DNA from: Prevotellaceae bacterium
Lineage (GTDB): Bacteria > Bacteroidota > Bacteroidia > Bacteroidales > Paludibacteraceae
Direction of reading: 5' to 3'
NCBI GenBank assembly: GCA_031270565.1
Contig: JAISXJ010000129.1
Span: forward strand, 1 to 27,541
DNA length: 27,541 nt
The translations under genes and the position numbers were made by a program. The notes under the pieces were generated by a model that was not told where the DNA came from, searched no databases, and saw only the letters and a list, made by a program, of their open reading frames with translations. Of this stretch, positions 16,601 to 24,469 are shown one piece after another; positions within the stretch are counted from its first letter, which is position 1; every line of letters begins with the position of its first letter.

Positions 16601-19600
16601 CGGTATTTCACCGTACCGTCGCAATGGGGTTTCGTGGCGGCTGTGCCACCCACTTTCCAACAGTCGGGCAGAGTTCCGGCGCCGAGGCCAAAACCCTCAA
16701 AGGTCTGAGCGTAGGGATAGGTCTTGTCGGCGCACTCGGTGGTGAACTCTACGCGATAGAGATTGAAACGGCTGCTGTAAGCGTTACCGTTATCACAAAC
16801 AACGCGCAGATAGATATGATAGGTTGTCTGCGGATCCAGACCGGTGATGTCAACTTCCGGTGTGTTACGGATAATTGTGTCTGCGGCAAAGTTTGTGATG
16901 GTATCCGCATCTTCAATATTTGCTACATATACGGTGGACAACTGTAATTGCCATACCGTATCAAGCTGCGAGAGAGACTCCCATGTAATGTGTGCCGAAG
17001 TGGTCGTAATATCTGTAACGAGCGGGTTGATGGGCGCCTGACAGTCGCGAATAGAATCGACCTTTATACCATCAATGAAACCGGTGTATGTTTGGGCGCT
17101 GCCATCGCCATTAACTCGAAATGCAATGTATTTGCCCTCGCCCTCGTAGGTGTTGAATTTCACCTTTTGAGTTTTCCATGCACCCAGTTCTATGGTGGTC
17201 AACGGCTCAAATGTTGAAATATCGGCAATATCTCCAATAATACCAATTTGCATCGGTGCACCGGTAGTACTGCTATAACTGCTGAACTCCATTTGCAGCG
17301 CCGACAGGTCGGCGCTAAAGGGCGGCAACACGGCAAACGCTTTGGTTGATGCGCCATTTTCGGCATCATAGTAGGCGTACATTCTGAGTGAACGGTTATC
17401 GCTGTCGCCGCTTTGTCCGGAAACACAGTAAGGCGCATTGGCAGGATCGTTTACTATGTCGGAAGAGATAGTACCGCTGCCTATAACAATTGTACGCCAG
17501 CAATTCGGCGTTTTACCTACGCCTGTGCCGGATGTGTTGAAAGATTCCGTGTACGGTACGGTACCTTCGATGCAACCGGTAGTAAACTGCACAGCATCAG
17601 ACCAGTAGCTGTAGTCGCCTGCATCGTCGCACCAGGCGCGAATATAGACATAGTAGGTGGTGTTTGGATCACAATCATACACATCATAAGGCTTGTCTGC
17701 TTCGTATATGTATTCGTAGCGATAGTCGCCATCTTCTATTTCGGGGTTGATGGGCGTGGTAGAGAGTTTTATGTCATACCACGATGACGGCGCCTCTCCC
17801 GGTCCTACTCTTTCCTCACCCCATGCTATCCGTGCTCCGTTGGTAGTAATGTTCGACATGACTATATTTGCCGGTACGCCGGCACAGTCTTTATATTCAC
17901 GTATACTTAACTCAATGTTGTCAATGGCGGCAGGCAGTTTCTCGTCATGTCCCCCGTTATTGTACCATAAAAACACCAGTTTGTACTGACCGGCAGTTTC
18001 TACCGTAAACTCTTTTGTCCAATGCTTCCACGCCGTATTATCCATGAGTGTACTGTCTCCCAGACTGATCCATCCATCCGGCACATACTTATGGTCGCGC
18101 ATGCTCACAGTATTTATCTGAAGATCCATGTTGTCCGGCACCAGAAAGACGCGAAACACGTGTACGTGTGTGCCGTTATAGAAGCCCTGACATTTCCAGT
18201 CAAAACTGATTTTGCCATCTCCTGCCGGAAGATCGAACAGTCGGGAGGCAAAACTGGTAGCTTCACGGAAAGTTTTATTAGCATTATACTGATAATTGCC
18301 GGTAACATCGCATACGTAGAGAGCTTTTGTCCCACTATGGACAGCTACCGCCTGCGTACCGATAGTCCAGTAGTGAGCCGAAGTGGTGATTACCCAGTTA
18401 TTATTTTCCGTTTCGTTCTCAAAATCATGCGAGTAAGGTAAATCACCCGGAGTAGCAGCGGTTTTAAATAACAGAGCCTCTTCCGTCCACTCGCTTTTCT
18501 TTTCGCCACAATCGGATCTTACATAAACTTCGTAAAAAGTTGCCGGTTGCAGTCCTGTCAGTTGATGCGACGGAGTACCACCGGTAACATCTACGGGCGT
18601 AACGTCGTCAGGGTTAAACCCGGGAGCGCCGACGGCTATCTGCCATGCCGTTTCTTCACCCTTTGGGGTAAAATTAACTGTCGCAGCAGTCTGTGTGACA
18701 TTCTCTACTTTGACCATAGATACACCGTGACAGTCCGGAGGCGGAGCAGCATGCATATCTATGTTGTCGAGATGTATGTAAACTATATTTCCCGTAATCG
18801 TTGATTCGGCATAGAAAGCAATTTTTACCGTCTTTCCCGTGTAGGGAGACAGGTCGATTTTGTAATTCGCCCCCTGGTAGGCAATCAAATCATACGTATA
18901 ATCTTTTGTTGCGGTATTGTTCCAGACGGTGGCATTGGTAGCCTTCCATGTAGCGCCGGCATCTTCAGAGACTATTACCATAAACTGATCGTCCGGCTGC
19001 GTTCCGGATGTTACAGGCTCAGCGTCTTTCGTACTGGAATAGTATTTAGTCAAAGCCAAATCAAATGACAACTCCGAGTGGGTACTCAAACTGATAGGAG
19101 GTGTTATCAACCAGTTTTTAGTGCCGGTCTTGACACTAGTATTATGAGGTCCATCAACCTCAATACGCGCACACACCGGAGGCAAGCTACCTCTGGTGTC
19201 AATAACTCGCCCCCATGAACGAGATCCGTCGCTCCCGAAACCTGCGCCGCCAAATATGTCGGAAGCCAGTCCTTTGGATTGATTCCAGCATGCCGGCGGG
19301 AAGGTTAGGCTTTCAAAATCCTGACTGAAAGGCAGCGTTGCCGTACCGCAAGGCGTTGTGAAAGTAGTACTGCTCCATGGACTGACACCATCTTCACCTT
19401 CACAGTTTGCCTGCACATAGACGTAATAGGTGGCTGACGGAGACAAATTTGTTAAGTAAAATGTGCTGCTTGTTACAGATATTGTATCCAAAAAATTTCC
19501 CGATTCCATTTTGGGATCAATCATTTTGGTGGATACTTTCATGTTCCATTTAGAGGCGGTACTTGACCATGCTATCGTTGCCGTGGTTCCGGTAACGGAC

Positions 19601-21921
19601 GAAGACGCCAATCCTGTAACACCTGCACACCGCTGCGGAACGACAGAAACATTATCAACAGCCACAGGCGGATTATTCTCAGTGGTAGCGCTAGCCCGCC
19701 AGCAAAGCACCAGATTGTACAGACCGGAGGTAGTGACAGTATAGTCCACGCTGAATCTTTTCCATGACTGGGTCGAACCGGTCTGGAGCAGGGGATCACT
19801 TAAAACAACCCAGCCTGCCGGAACGCCCTGATTCAAATTAGCTATGGGAAGGTTCCAATCAGATCCTGATGCTCCTGTTCCAGCTGTAATGGCAGTTGCT
19901 GCCGGAACTAAAAATACTCGAAAATAATCATAATATAAATTGGTACTGCTACTGTATTCACCTTTGGCTTTCCAGTCCATTTCAAACGTGTAGGTAGTAC
20001 CGCCAGAAAGATTGAAAAGTCGGGTAGCAAACGTCGATGACGAGCTATTATAAGAATTGGTAGCACCGCCGTCAGCACTGATGTACAGACTCTTTGAGCC
20101 GCCGTTGTGGACGGCAGAGTTGATATACCATTTGGATGATTGAGTGCCGTTTATCAGCGCCCAGTATTTGTTCTCGTCATTGTCGTCTTCAAACCCATGT
20201 GAATAAGGCGGCGTTATCGATGATTGCAGAGTCTGGAATGAACTGCCATTCCACTCTCCCTGCTCAGCGCCGCAATTCAACTGTACATACCAGTAATAGG
20301 TTGTAACCGGATCAAGCGTAACCGGAATCTGAAAAGGCTTGGCGCCGGTACTGCCATGATAAACGATACTCTGCTGCGTCATATCCATTATGGGCAACGT
20401 CAATTGCGCAGTAGATACCACAATATTGTAGCTGGCGGCATCGTATGCCCATGTCAGCGAAGCAGAGGTTGCGGTGATGTCGTTAGCGGTCAAAAGCAGA
20501 GGTTGCGGGCATGACGACGCTACCTTAATTTCCAAATCATCAATATACAACTTATAGTGAAGTTCATTGTCGTATGGTGATGCATCCGCCATAAAAGCTA
20601 CATACTTGTTAGCTTCGATGGAAGCAGAAAGAGGGAGCGTAATCTCTTCCCACACGCCAGGCTGTTTTGCCTCAACAGTGTACAAGAGTTGAAAAGTAGT
20701 GGGGTCATCAGGATCTGTCATAGTCCCCACATAAAGAGGTCTGGTTGTTGGAGTATTCAAAGATGTTACCTGGCTGGCGTCATATAACCAGAATTTCACA
20801 ACACATGTAGCCAGATCCGCCACGTCAACAGGGGGCGTAACCGCAAAAACTCTTGTAGCATAGTTGACCGCTGCAAATGCATACGGATGCAGGTACAGCG
20901 ACTGTCCTCCGGATGTTCCGCGCTTATAGTCGGAAGAGAGCATCGGGTCATCAGCGGATTCGGTACCGGTACCTCGCACATAAATCTTGTGTTTCGTCCA
21001 GCAGGATGGGAGTTCGGTACCTGACTTGTTGAAAAGTTCCGAATAAGCAGTGGGCGTTACCGATACCGCCTGACAGGCAGTTATAAACTGCCACTCTTCC
21101 CATGCGCTGTTGTCGTCGTCTTCGCACACAAGTTTCACATAGGCATAATAGGTTGTCGAAGGATTTAACCCGGTTACTTTACGAGTTGTAAAGCCGATGC
21201 TATCTTCGTCGAAGATGTCTGCCACGTCCGTTTCAGGATGTTCAAGGGAAGATGAAGAAACTTTTAAATGGGACATGCCTGAGAAATTATCTTCCGTAGA
21301 CCATGCCAGAGTTATCTCATTGTGGGTCAGTGTAGCAGCCCTTATATCAAAAGGCTTTGGACAGTTAGGCGCTGAGCCTATCGCTACCTTGTCCAAAAAA
21401 ATTCCCCGTCCGTTTCCCGGATTGTATTCAAAAGCAATCTGAATAGTTGTAGCGCTATTCAGAAGAGGCAGCAGAGAATCGGTCTGAGGTATCCACGTGT
21501 CGCTACCAGACACTGTTCGGAGCGAAGTCCAACCGTTATTGATATCTGTTCTGTAGTAGATCTTCAACTGGTCGCGCCCGTTGTAATTGGGCGCCGCTGC
21601 TGCAAAGGTAAGAATTGGCTTGGTCAATGGCAGAACATTCACCATTGGCGTAATCAGCTTGACAGCGGCTGTTCCGGAGGAGGAGACCTCTGTGTTAAAA
21701 ACAACTCCGGCATAATATGTACCGTCAAAAGCGTTGTCGGAACCCGGTGCGATAAGACCGGAAGTTATTCTCCACGGATTGGGAGAAGAAGCAGGGTCCT
21801 GTGTCCACCCGATTAACTCATTGGATTCAAAACTGTCTGAAAAGGTTTTCAGTTGAGCTGCTAAACTCGATGTTAATACGGTCAAACAGACCATTAACAT
21901 TAGGCGTAATTTGTTTTGCAT
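13666..21921 (-). CDS. Giant type IX-secreted adhesin-like protein, 2751 aa
   Basis: A signal peptide (MQNKLRLMLMVCLTVLTSSLAAQ) begins at the ATG at 21921. The open frame runs 56 codons further, but the promoter box at 22087-22094 overlaps its first codons. The mature protein alternates nine jelly-roll modules of the cleaved-adhesin/MAM kind (starts such as PFSQDFES, PYSHGFED, PFTEGF; many with WLITPP or LYIS cores) with eight FN3 modules. The FN3 modules lie at about residues 184-282, 470-564, 762-859, 1062-1154, 1344-1447, 1625-1725, 1885-1970 and 2164-2252 and carry TTYYxYV-type strands. From about 2445 come four ~53-residue repeats (C-x-G-x-x-Y ... CDSI-x-x-L-x-L). The last ~80 residues (TPNPVLRGG to YYGKLVVQ) are a type A T9SS sorting domain. 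Similar modules occur in Porphyromonas gingipain and HagA adhesin regions. No protease domain is visible. Role: probable surface adhesin or matrix protein. Confidence 0.93.
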   Translation of the reverse strand: MQNKLRLMLMVCLTVLTSSLAAQLKTFSDSFESNELIGWTQDPASSPNPWRITSGLIAPGSDNAFDGTYYAGVVFNTEVSSSGTAAVKLITPMVNVLPLTKPILTFAAAAPNYNGRDQLKIYYRTDINNGWTSLRTVSGSDTWIPQTDSLLPLLNSATTIQIAFEYNPGNGRGIFLDKVAIGSAPNCPKPFDIRAATLTHNEITLAWSTEDNFSGMSHLKVSSSSLEHPETDVADIFDEDSIGFTTRKVTGLNPSTTYYAYVKLVCEDDDNSAWEEWQFITACQAVSVTPTAYSELFNKSGTELPSCWTKHKIYVRGTGTESADDPMLSSDYKRGTSGGQSLYLHPYAFAAVNYATRVFAVTPPVDVADLATCVVKFWLYDASQVTSLNTPTTRPLYVGTMTDPDDPTTFQLLYTVEAKQPGVWEEITLPLSASIEANKYVAFMADASPYDNELHYKLYIDDLEIKVASSCPQPLLLTANDITATSASLTWAYDAASYNIVVSTAQLTLPIMDMTQQSIVYHGSTGAKPFQIPVTLDPVTTYYWYVQLNCGAEQGEWNGSSFQTLQSSITPPYSHGFEDDNDENKYWALINGTQSSKWYINSAVHNGGSKSLYISADGGATNSYNSSSSTFATRLFNLSGGTTYTFEMDWKAKGEYSSSTNLYYDYFRVFLVPAATAITAGTGASGSDWNLPIANLNQGVPAGWVVLSDPLLQTGSTQSWKRFSVDYTVTTSGLYNLVLCWRASATTENNPPVAVDNVSVVPQRCAGVTGLASSSVTGTTATIAWSSTASKWNMKVSTKMIDPKMESGNFLDTISVTSSTFYLTNLSPSATYYVYVQANCEGEDGVSPWSSTTFTTPCGTATLPFSQDFESLTFPPACWNQSKGLASDIFGGAGFGSDGSRSWGRVIDTRGSLPPVCARIEVDGPHNTSVKTGTKNWLITPPISLSTHSELSFDLALTKYYSSTKDAEPVTSGTQPDDQFMVIVSEDAGATWKATNATVWNNTATKDYTYDLIAYQGANYKIDLSPYTGKTVKIAFYAESTITGNIVYIHLDNIDMHAAPPPDCHGVSMVKVENVTQTAATVNFTPKGEETAWQIAVGAPGFNPDDVTPVDVTGGTPSHQLTGLQPATFYEVYVRSDCGEKKSEWTEEALLFKTAATPGDLPYSHDFENETENNNWVITTSAHYWTIGTQAVAVHSGTKALYVCDVTGNYQYNANKTFREATSFASRLFDLPAGDGKISFDWKCQGFYNGTHVHVFRVFLVPDNMDLQINTVSMRDHKYVPDGWISLGDSTLMDNTAWKHWTKEFTVETAGQYKLVFLWYNNGGHDEKLPAAIDNIELSIREYKDCAGVPANIVMSNITTNGARIAWGEERVGPGEAPSSWYDIKLSTTPINPEIEDGDYRYEYIYEADKPYDVYDCDPNTTYYVYIRAWCDDAGDYSYWSDAVQFTTGCIEGTVPYTESFNTSGTGVGKTPNCWRTIVIGSGTISSDIVNDPANAPYCVSGQSGDSDNRSLRMYAYYDAENGASTKAFAVLPPFSADLSALQMEFSSYSSTTGAPMQIGIIGDIADISTFEPLTTIELGAWKTQKVKFNTYEGEGKYIAFRVNGDGSAQTYTGFIDGIKVDSIRDCQAPINPLVTDITTTSAHITWESLSQLDTVWQLQLSTVYVANIEDADTITNFAADTIIRNTPEVDITGLDPQTTYHIYLRVVCDNGNAYSSRFNLYRVEFTTECADKTYPYAQTFEGFGLGAGTLPDCWKVGGTAATKPHCDGTVKYRGSASLALSSTAGARAWATLPPVSNAINAAQLGFAGYKSTDASNIVVGVMTDPADYSTFVVVDTIAPTATAAWEDLLVSFASYSGTGKYIAFLSQEDNTFYVDNVVLEAPPACQRPKNLRVTNVSYATATVTWGAVSTPDSYEVKYGTPGFDPTVGGTLQTATATSVMLTGLQGLTSYDVYVRAVCGNNTSEWRGYATFKTLPTPATIPFSANFETTDTHNASWLFANSGANNKWYIGAAAKKDGSRGLYISNNNGNSNSYSRNESYAYAYRTLTLVSGAYEVKFDWYAKGRAKTDLLRAFLIPASVNLSGGGNFGMNADKNTEPANWIDVGNNQLNLLPDSDWGESSSIFAVLESGDYNLTFFWKNNTNSDGAQPPAAIDNVTVGEPTSCYTPVLMPPTDVSATHATLSWASNTSKWHVKVSTSYSSSPEYLVADICDDTITGSPTVFLSTLSATTTYYWYVRAVCQDDSKTPWAEGTFETPCGAKAVPFTEGFTSPSMPPLCWSRYDHVIVSELFSGLVKLNNPNGTDWRAETNNTILPSNHVWVNMESSNIYSWLVTPPVALPQNGGKLTFVLAIGSPSVSIDKFIVAVSLDNGETWREANATIWDNIGSPNRFSSFSAGGSTVTVNLDAFAGKEIKIGFYVESPQLGSISGSSYLHMDDVRVYGKTLFPYTASICGGNVYNGHGFSIPTAELTAGTHDFERTGINANGADSLIKLTLTVLPHPVTERSATICEGASYTDVDFQNHTVAGTYTRQFQTSIGNCDSVVMLHLTVIPTITHLPDVTVCEGGSYTGNGFVNLTKDSTYERTGGIVPSTTCDSIFILRLHVEETVHTSETIEITVNDLPYIYRDTTILAGTVPDDYVFTFHRKGSNDCDSIHTLNLLIGTGLSHTSVSTLNLTPNPVLRGGEVRVSVDFSAAERKDMQIEIFNSTGIRVLSLHPDTEPIVLSGFSESGIYVVRITTGTHGVYYGKLVVQ

Positions 21922-22086
21922 AAAAATATGGAAGTTTAAGTTAGAAATACGAATGTGTTTTTTTAGAATCAATATCTGTATCAGGTTATTTAATTGCACT
22001 GTGAAAACAATAAACTCAGGAGTCCTGCCGTATCCGCTGTTGCTGTAACAAATTTTTCTTTTGTCTGCACGAAAAAGTATCGGGCG

Positions 22087-22094
22087 CAAAGATA
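22087..22094 (-). promoter_or_regulatory. -7 promoter box of the giant adhesin gene
   Basis: The minus strand reads TATCTTTG, a perfect box, with AAAAAGA and ATTCACT/ATTCGTT words just upstream, as at element B. It predicts a leader of about 160 nt before the ATG at 21921. I recognise no riboswitch in that leader. Confidence 0.65.
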
Positions 22095-22104
22095 AATCTT
22101 TTTA

Positions 22105-22174
22105 GTGAATAACGAATAACGAATAGTGAATAATTAACAATTAATAATGACTGAAAACTAAAAACTAAACTCTC
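22105..22174. repeat. Heptamer tract, ten words in register
   Basis: GTGAATA, ACGAATA, ACGAATA, GTGAATA, ATTAACA, ATTAATA, ATGACTG, AAAACTA, AAAACTA, AACTCTC. The first four words are identical to 26431-26458. The tract switches word family without losing the 7-bp register. Confidence 0.78.
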
Positions 22175-22182
22175 ACGGTTTA

Positions 22183-22196
22183 TGCCCTAACGGGCA
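22183..22196. repeat. GCCC-GTTA-GGGC hairpin, one of four copies
   Basis: TGCCCTAACGGGCA is the reverse complement of TGCCCGTTAGGGCA, which recurs at 26348-26361, 26401-26414 and 26497-26510. Other small palindromes follow here (CTGCCT-GAA-AGGCAG, GCACCT-GAA-AGGTGC). No gene was seen between 22090 and 22700. Confidence 0.7.
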
Positions 22197-22311
22197 AAAA
22201 AACGGCTTCCTCGACTGCCTGAAAGGCAGAATTTGCATAACCGCATACAAGCGATAGCGCAGTTTGCGGCAAAAGTCGCCTCGCGAACCTGCACCTGAAA
22301 GGTGCGACAAG

Positions 22312-22540
22312 TGATAAAAAGTCCTGCCTTTGGCTTCGCCGATTTTCAATTTTAGCCACAGATTACACGGAACTACACGGAAGAGACTAAAATCTAAAAT
22401 CTAATAGCTAATAGCTAATAGCTACACTCTAAAAAACTAAAAAAGCCGTTTTTCTATTGATATTGAAGCCGTAACCGGCTACTAACTACACTCTAATCAC
22501 TACTACCTAACCTCTGCCTGCAAGGCAGGACTTTTTATCA
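22312..22540. mobile_element. MITE-like segment with perfect 19-bp terminal inverted repeats
   Basis: Left arm TGATAAAAAGTCCTGCCTT at 22312-22330 and right arm AAGGCAGGACTTTTTATCA at 22522-22540 are exact reverse complements. The 191-bp interior has no ORF. It contains heptamer tracts at 22382-22430 (AAAATCT twice, AATAGCT three times, ACACTCT) and 22480-22514, and a piece (GCCGTTTTTCTATTGATAT) resembling the reverse complement of part of the 75-bp repeat at 26326. It could be a non-autonomous mobile element or simply a pair of palindromic repeats. No target-site duplication was identified. Confidence 0.5.
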
Positions 22541-22614
22541 TCAATTCCACCCCCGTCAAAGTGTGCGAATATAGCCGTGCAAAACGCTCAAATATTTTCT
22601 AAATGCGCAACGGG

Positions 22615-22671
22615 TATAGATATATCAAAAATATTAATCAATATTTGGCATTTTCAATAGAAATATCTATA
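22615..22671 (+). promoter_or_regulatory. Candidate HipB operator region
   Basis: TATAGATAT at 22615-22623 and ATATCTATA at 22663-22671 form a spaced inverted repeat. Between them lies a second inverted repeat, AAATATT-AATC-AATATTT, at 22629-22646. The right arm overlaps the promoter box, which suits autorepression by the antitoxin, as HipB does in E. coli. Binding is inferred. Confidence 0.5.
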
Positions 22672-22675
22672 TTTG
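22668..22675 (+). promoter_or_regulatory. -7 promoter box of the hipBA operon
   Basis: TATATTTG, a perfect TAnnTTTG box, 25 bases before the ATG at 22701 and overlapping the right operator arm. Confidence 0.65.
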
Positions 22676-22700
22676 CAGCGTCAAAAAAAATGATTGATTT

Positions 22701-23009
22701 ATGTACAGCAAAATTTACGAAAAATCGGGTAGCGAACTGATTGTAGAATTGGGTAAACGCTTTAAAGAATATCGAAAACGAATGAATTTGACGCAAAAAA
22801 ATGTTTCCGAAAAGTCGGGGTTGAGCGTTTTTACAATTTCTTCGTTTGAAAACGGTTCTCTCACGGGGCTAACTTTGGCTTCGTTTATCAAAATCCTGCG
22901 GGCGATTGATTGTTTGGAAGAAATCGAAAAACTTTTGCCCGAACTGCCCAAAAGTCCAAAAGAGATTTTTGAAGCCACGATAAAAAACAATCGGGAATTT
23001 TCTGTGTAA
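22701..23009 (+). CDS. hipB: HipB-like antitoxin, XRE-family HTH protein, 102 aa
   Basis: A helix-turn-helix domain spans about residues 14-75: LGKRFKEYRKRMNLTQKNVSEKSGLSVFTISSFENGSLTGLT, with the typical LTQ, SGLS and FENG positions of the Xre/Cro fold. The ~25-residue tail (LPELPKSPKEIFEATIKNN) could contact the toxin. The gene lies 25 bases upstream of a hipA-like gene, in the usual antitoxin-first order. It is expected to repress its own promoter through the inverted repeats upstream and to neutralise HipA. Confidence 0.88.
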   Translation: MYSKIYEKSGSELIVELGKRFKEYRKRMNLTQKNVSEKSGLSVFTISSFENGSLTGLTLASFIKILRAIDCLEEIEKLLPELPKSPKEIFEATIKNNREFSV

Positions 23010-23034
23010 ATCTGTGTAATCTGTGGAGGAAGAA

Positions 23035-24288
23035 ATGGAAACAAATGCAGTAAAAATAACGCTTTGGGGCGATACGGTCGGCTATCTTGCGTGGGACAAA
23101 AAATTGGGCGCGGCGGCGTTTGAGTACAAAAAATTGTTTGTAGAACACGGACTTGATATTGCGCCGCTCACAATGTCCATTTTTTCGCCGAGAAGTCAAA
23201 AAGGTATGATGTGGCTTGGCAACACCGACAAACTTTATCAGGGTTTGCCGCCTGCCTTTGCTGACAGTCTGCCCGATAAATGGGGCAATTCGCTGTTCAA
23301 TGCGTGGCTGCGCGACAACAAAATTTCCGCAAAAAATAGTACGCCGCTCGACCACCTTTCGTTTATTGGCAGTCGTGCGATGGGCGCGTTGGAATTTGAA
23401 CCGGTGCAAAAACTCGGCGATAATTCTGCCTTTTCGGTTGATGTGCAGCGGCTTTACGATTTTTCCCAGCAGGTTTTGAGTGAGCGCGAAACAACGATTT
23501 TAGACAAAGAAAATTCGATACTTTGGCAGGATTTGATTAAAATTTCGTCTTCGCCCGGCGGCAAACACCCGAAGGCGATTGTGGCGATTAACCGTACGAC
23601 AGGTGAAGTGATTTCAGGGCAAAGCAATATTCCAGCTGATTTTGAACATTTTATCTTAAAATATGACGATAATTCCGTTTATCCTTATGCAAAATTGGAG
23701 TATGTTTTTTATCTTATGGCGCGTGAGGCAGGAATCAATATAATGCAGTCTGAATTAAGAACTTACGGAAGTATTTCGCATTTTCTTACTCGCCGTTTCG
23801 ATAGAGTTGAAAACGAGCGTATTCATACGCAAACATTGGCGGCAATGTCGCCTGAAAGCACGAGTTACGAGGATATTTTTGCGGTTATCAGGCGACTGAA
23901 TCTGCCTTACGAGGACAGCCGTCAGCAGTTTTTGCGTATGGTTTTCAATGTGGTTGTGAAAAATATTGACGACCACTCGAAAAATTTTGCGTTTTGTATG
24001 AATAAAAACGGCGAGTGGCGGCTGTCGCCCGCATACGACTTGACTTTCAGTGTCAATTTAACCGCGCCTGCTTATGCTAACAGACATACTTTCACAACCA
24101 ATGGAAAAAACGAAGATATTACGCGAGCCGATTTGGGAAAAATTGCGCAAAATAATGATATTCAAGATTACAAAGCGCTGATTGACACAGTTTTAAATTC
24201 CATTGAAAAATTTGAAGAATACGCTAAAAATATTGATATTGAAAAATCGCTCGTAGAAAAGATACGCAAAAAATTTAATTTATTGTAA
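23035..24288 (+). CDS. hipA: HipA-like Ser/Thr kinase toxin, 417 aa
   Basis: Kinase toxin of type II toxin-antitoxin systems; E. coli HipA phosphorylates glutamyl-tRNA synthetase and stalls growth. An N-terminal subdomain (WGDTVGYLAWDKK to about residue 120) is followed by the kinase core. A glycine-rich loop SSPGGKHPKA (172-181) stands where E. coli HipA has VAGAQEKTA. ILKYD (207-211) holds the ATP-contacting Lys209, NIDDHSKNF (310-318) the catalytic Asp312, and SPAYD (331-335) the metal-binding Asp335. All key residues are present, so it should be active. The frame also has a GTG at 23023, but GGAGGA at 23025-23030 sits correctly for the ATG at 23035. Confidence 0.92.
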   Translation: METNAVKITLWGDTVGYLAWDKKLGAAAFEYKKLFVEHGLDIAPLTMSIFSPRSQKGMMWLGNTDKLYQGLPPAFADSLPDKWGNSLFNAWLRDNKISAKNSTPLDHLSFIGSRAMGALEFEPVQKLGDNSAFSVDVQRLYDFSQQVLSERETTILDKENSILWQDLIKISSSPGGKHPKAIVAINRTTGEVISGQSNIPADFEHFILKYDDNSVYPYAKLEYVFYLMAREAGINIMQSELRTYGSISHFLTRRFDRVENERIHTQTLAAMSPESTSYEDIFAVIRRLNLPYEDSRQQFLRMVFNVVVKNIDDHSKNFAFCMNKNGEWRLSPAYDLTFSVNLTAPAYANRHTFTTNGKNEDITRADLGKIAQNNDIQDYKALIDTVLNSIEKFEEYAKNIDIEKSLVEKIRKKFNLL

Positions 24289-24363
24289 CAATGTGAAGCA
24301 TAATACACTCACAAATACCGAAATAATCATTATACAGAGATTTGTCCTTTACGGAACATCATT

Positions 24364-24405
24364 ATTCACTAAACTCTACGCTCTACAAACTGAAAACTAA
24401 AAAAA
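24364..24405. repeat. Heptamer tract abutting the murA promoter
   Basis: Six words in register: ATTCACT, AAACTCT, ACGCTCT, ACAAACT, GAAAACT and an A7 run. The bases GGCG and the TACCTTTG box follow directly. It ends like the tract before the DUF4491 gene. Confidence 0.75.
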
Positions 24406-24409
24406 GGCG

Positions 24410-24417
24410 TACCTTTG
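24410..24417 (+). promoter_or_regulatory. -7 promoter box of murA
   Basis: TACCTTTG, a perfect match, 52 bases before the ATG at 24470. The A7-GGC arrangement directly upstream is shared with the promoter at 5866. Confidence 0.68.
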
Positions 24418-24469
24418 CGGTGTTGTCTTAAATTAAAGACGCATCCCTGTTAATTAATAATCTAATAAT

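Noticed and set aside
21922..22089. Longer start for the giant adhesin (56 extra residues)
   Set aside because: A TATCTTTG promoter overlaps the beginning of the extension, and a normal signal peptide begins at the ATG at 21921.
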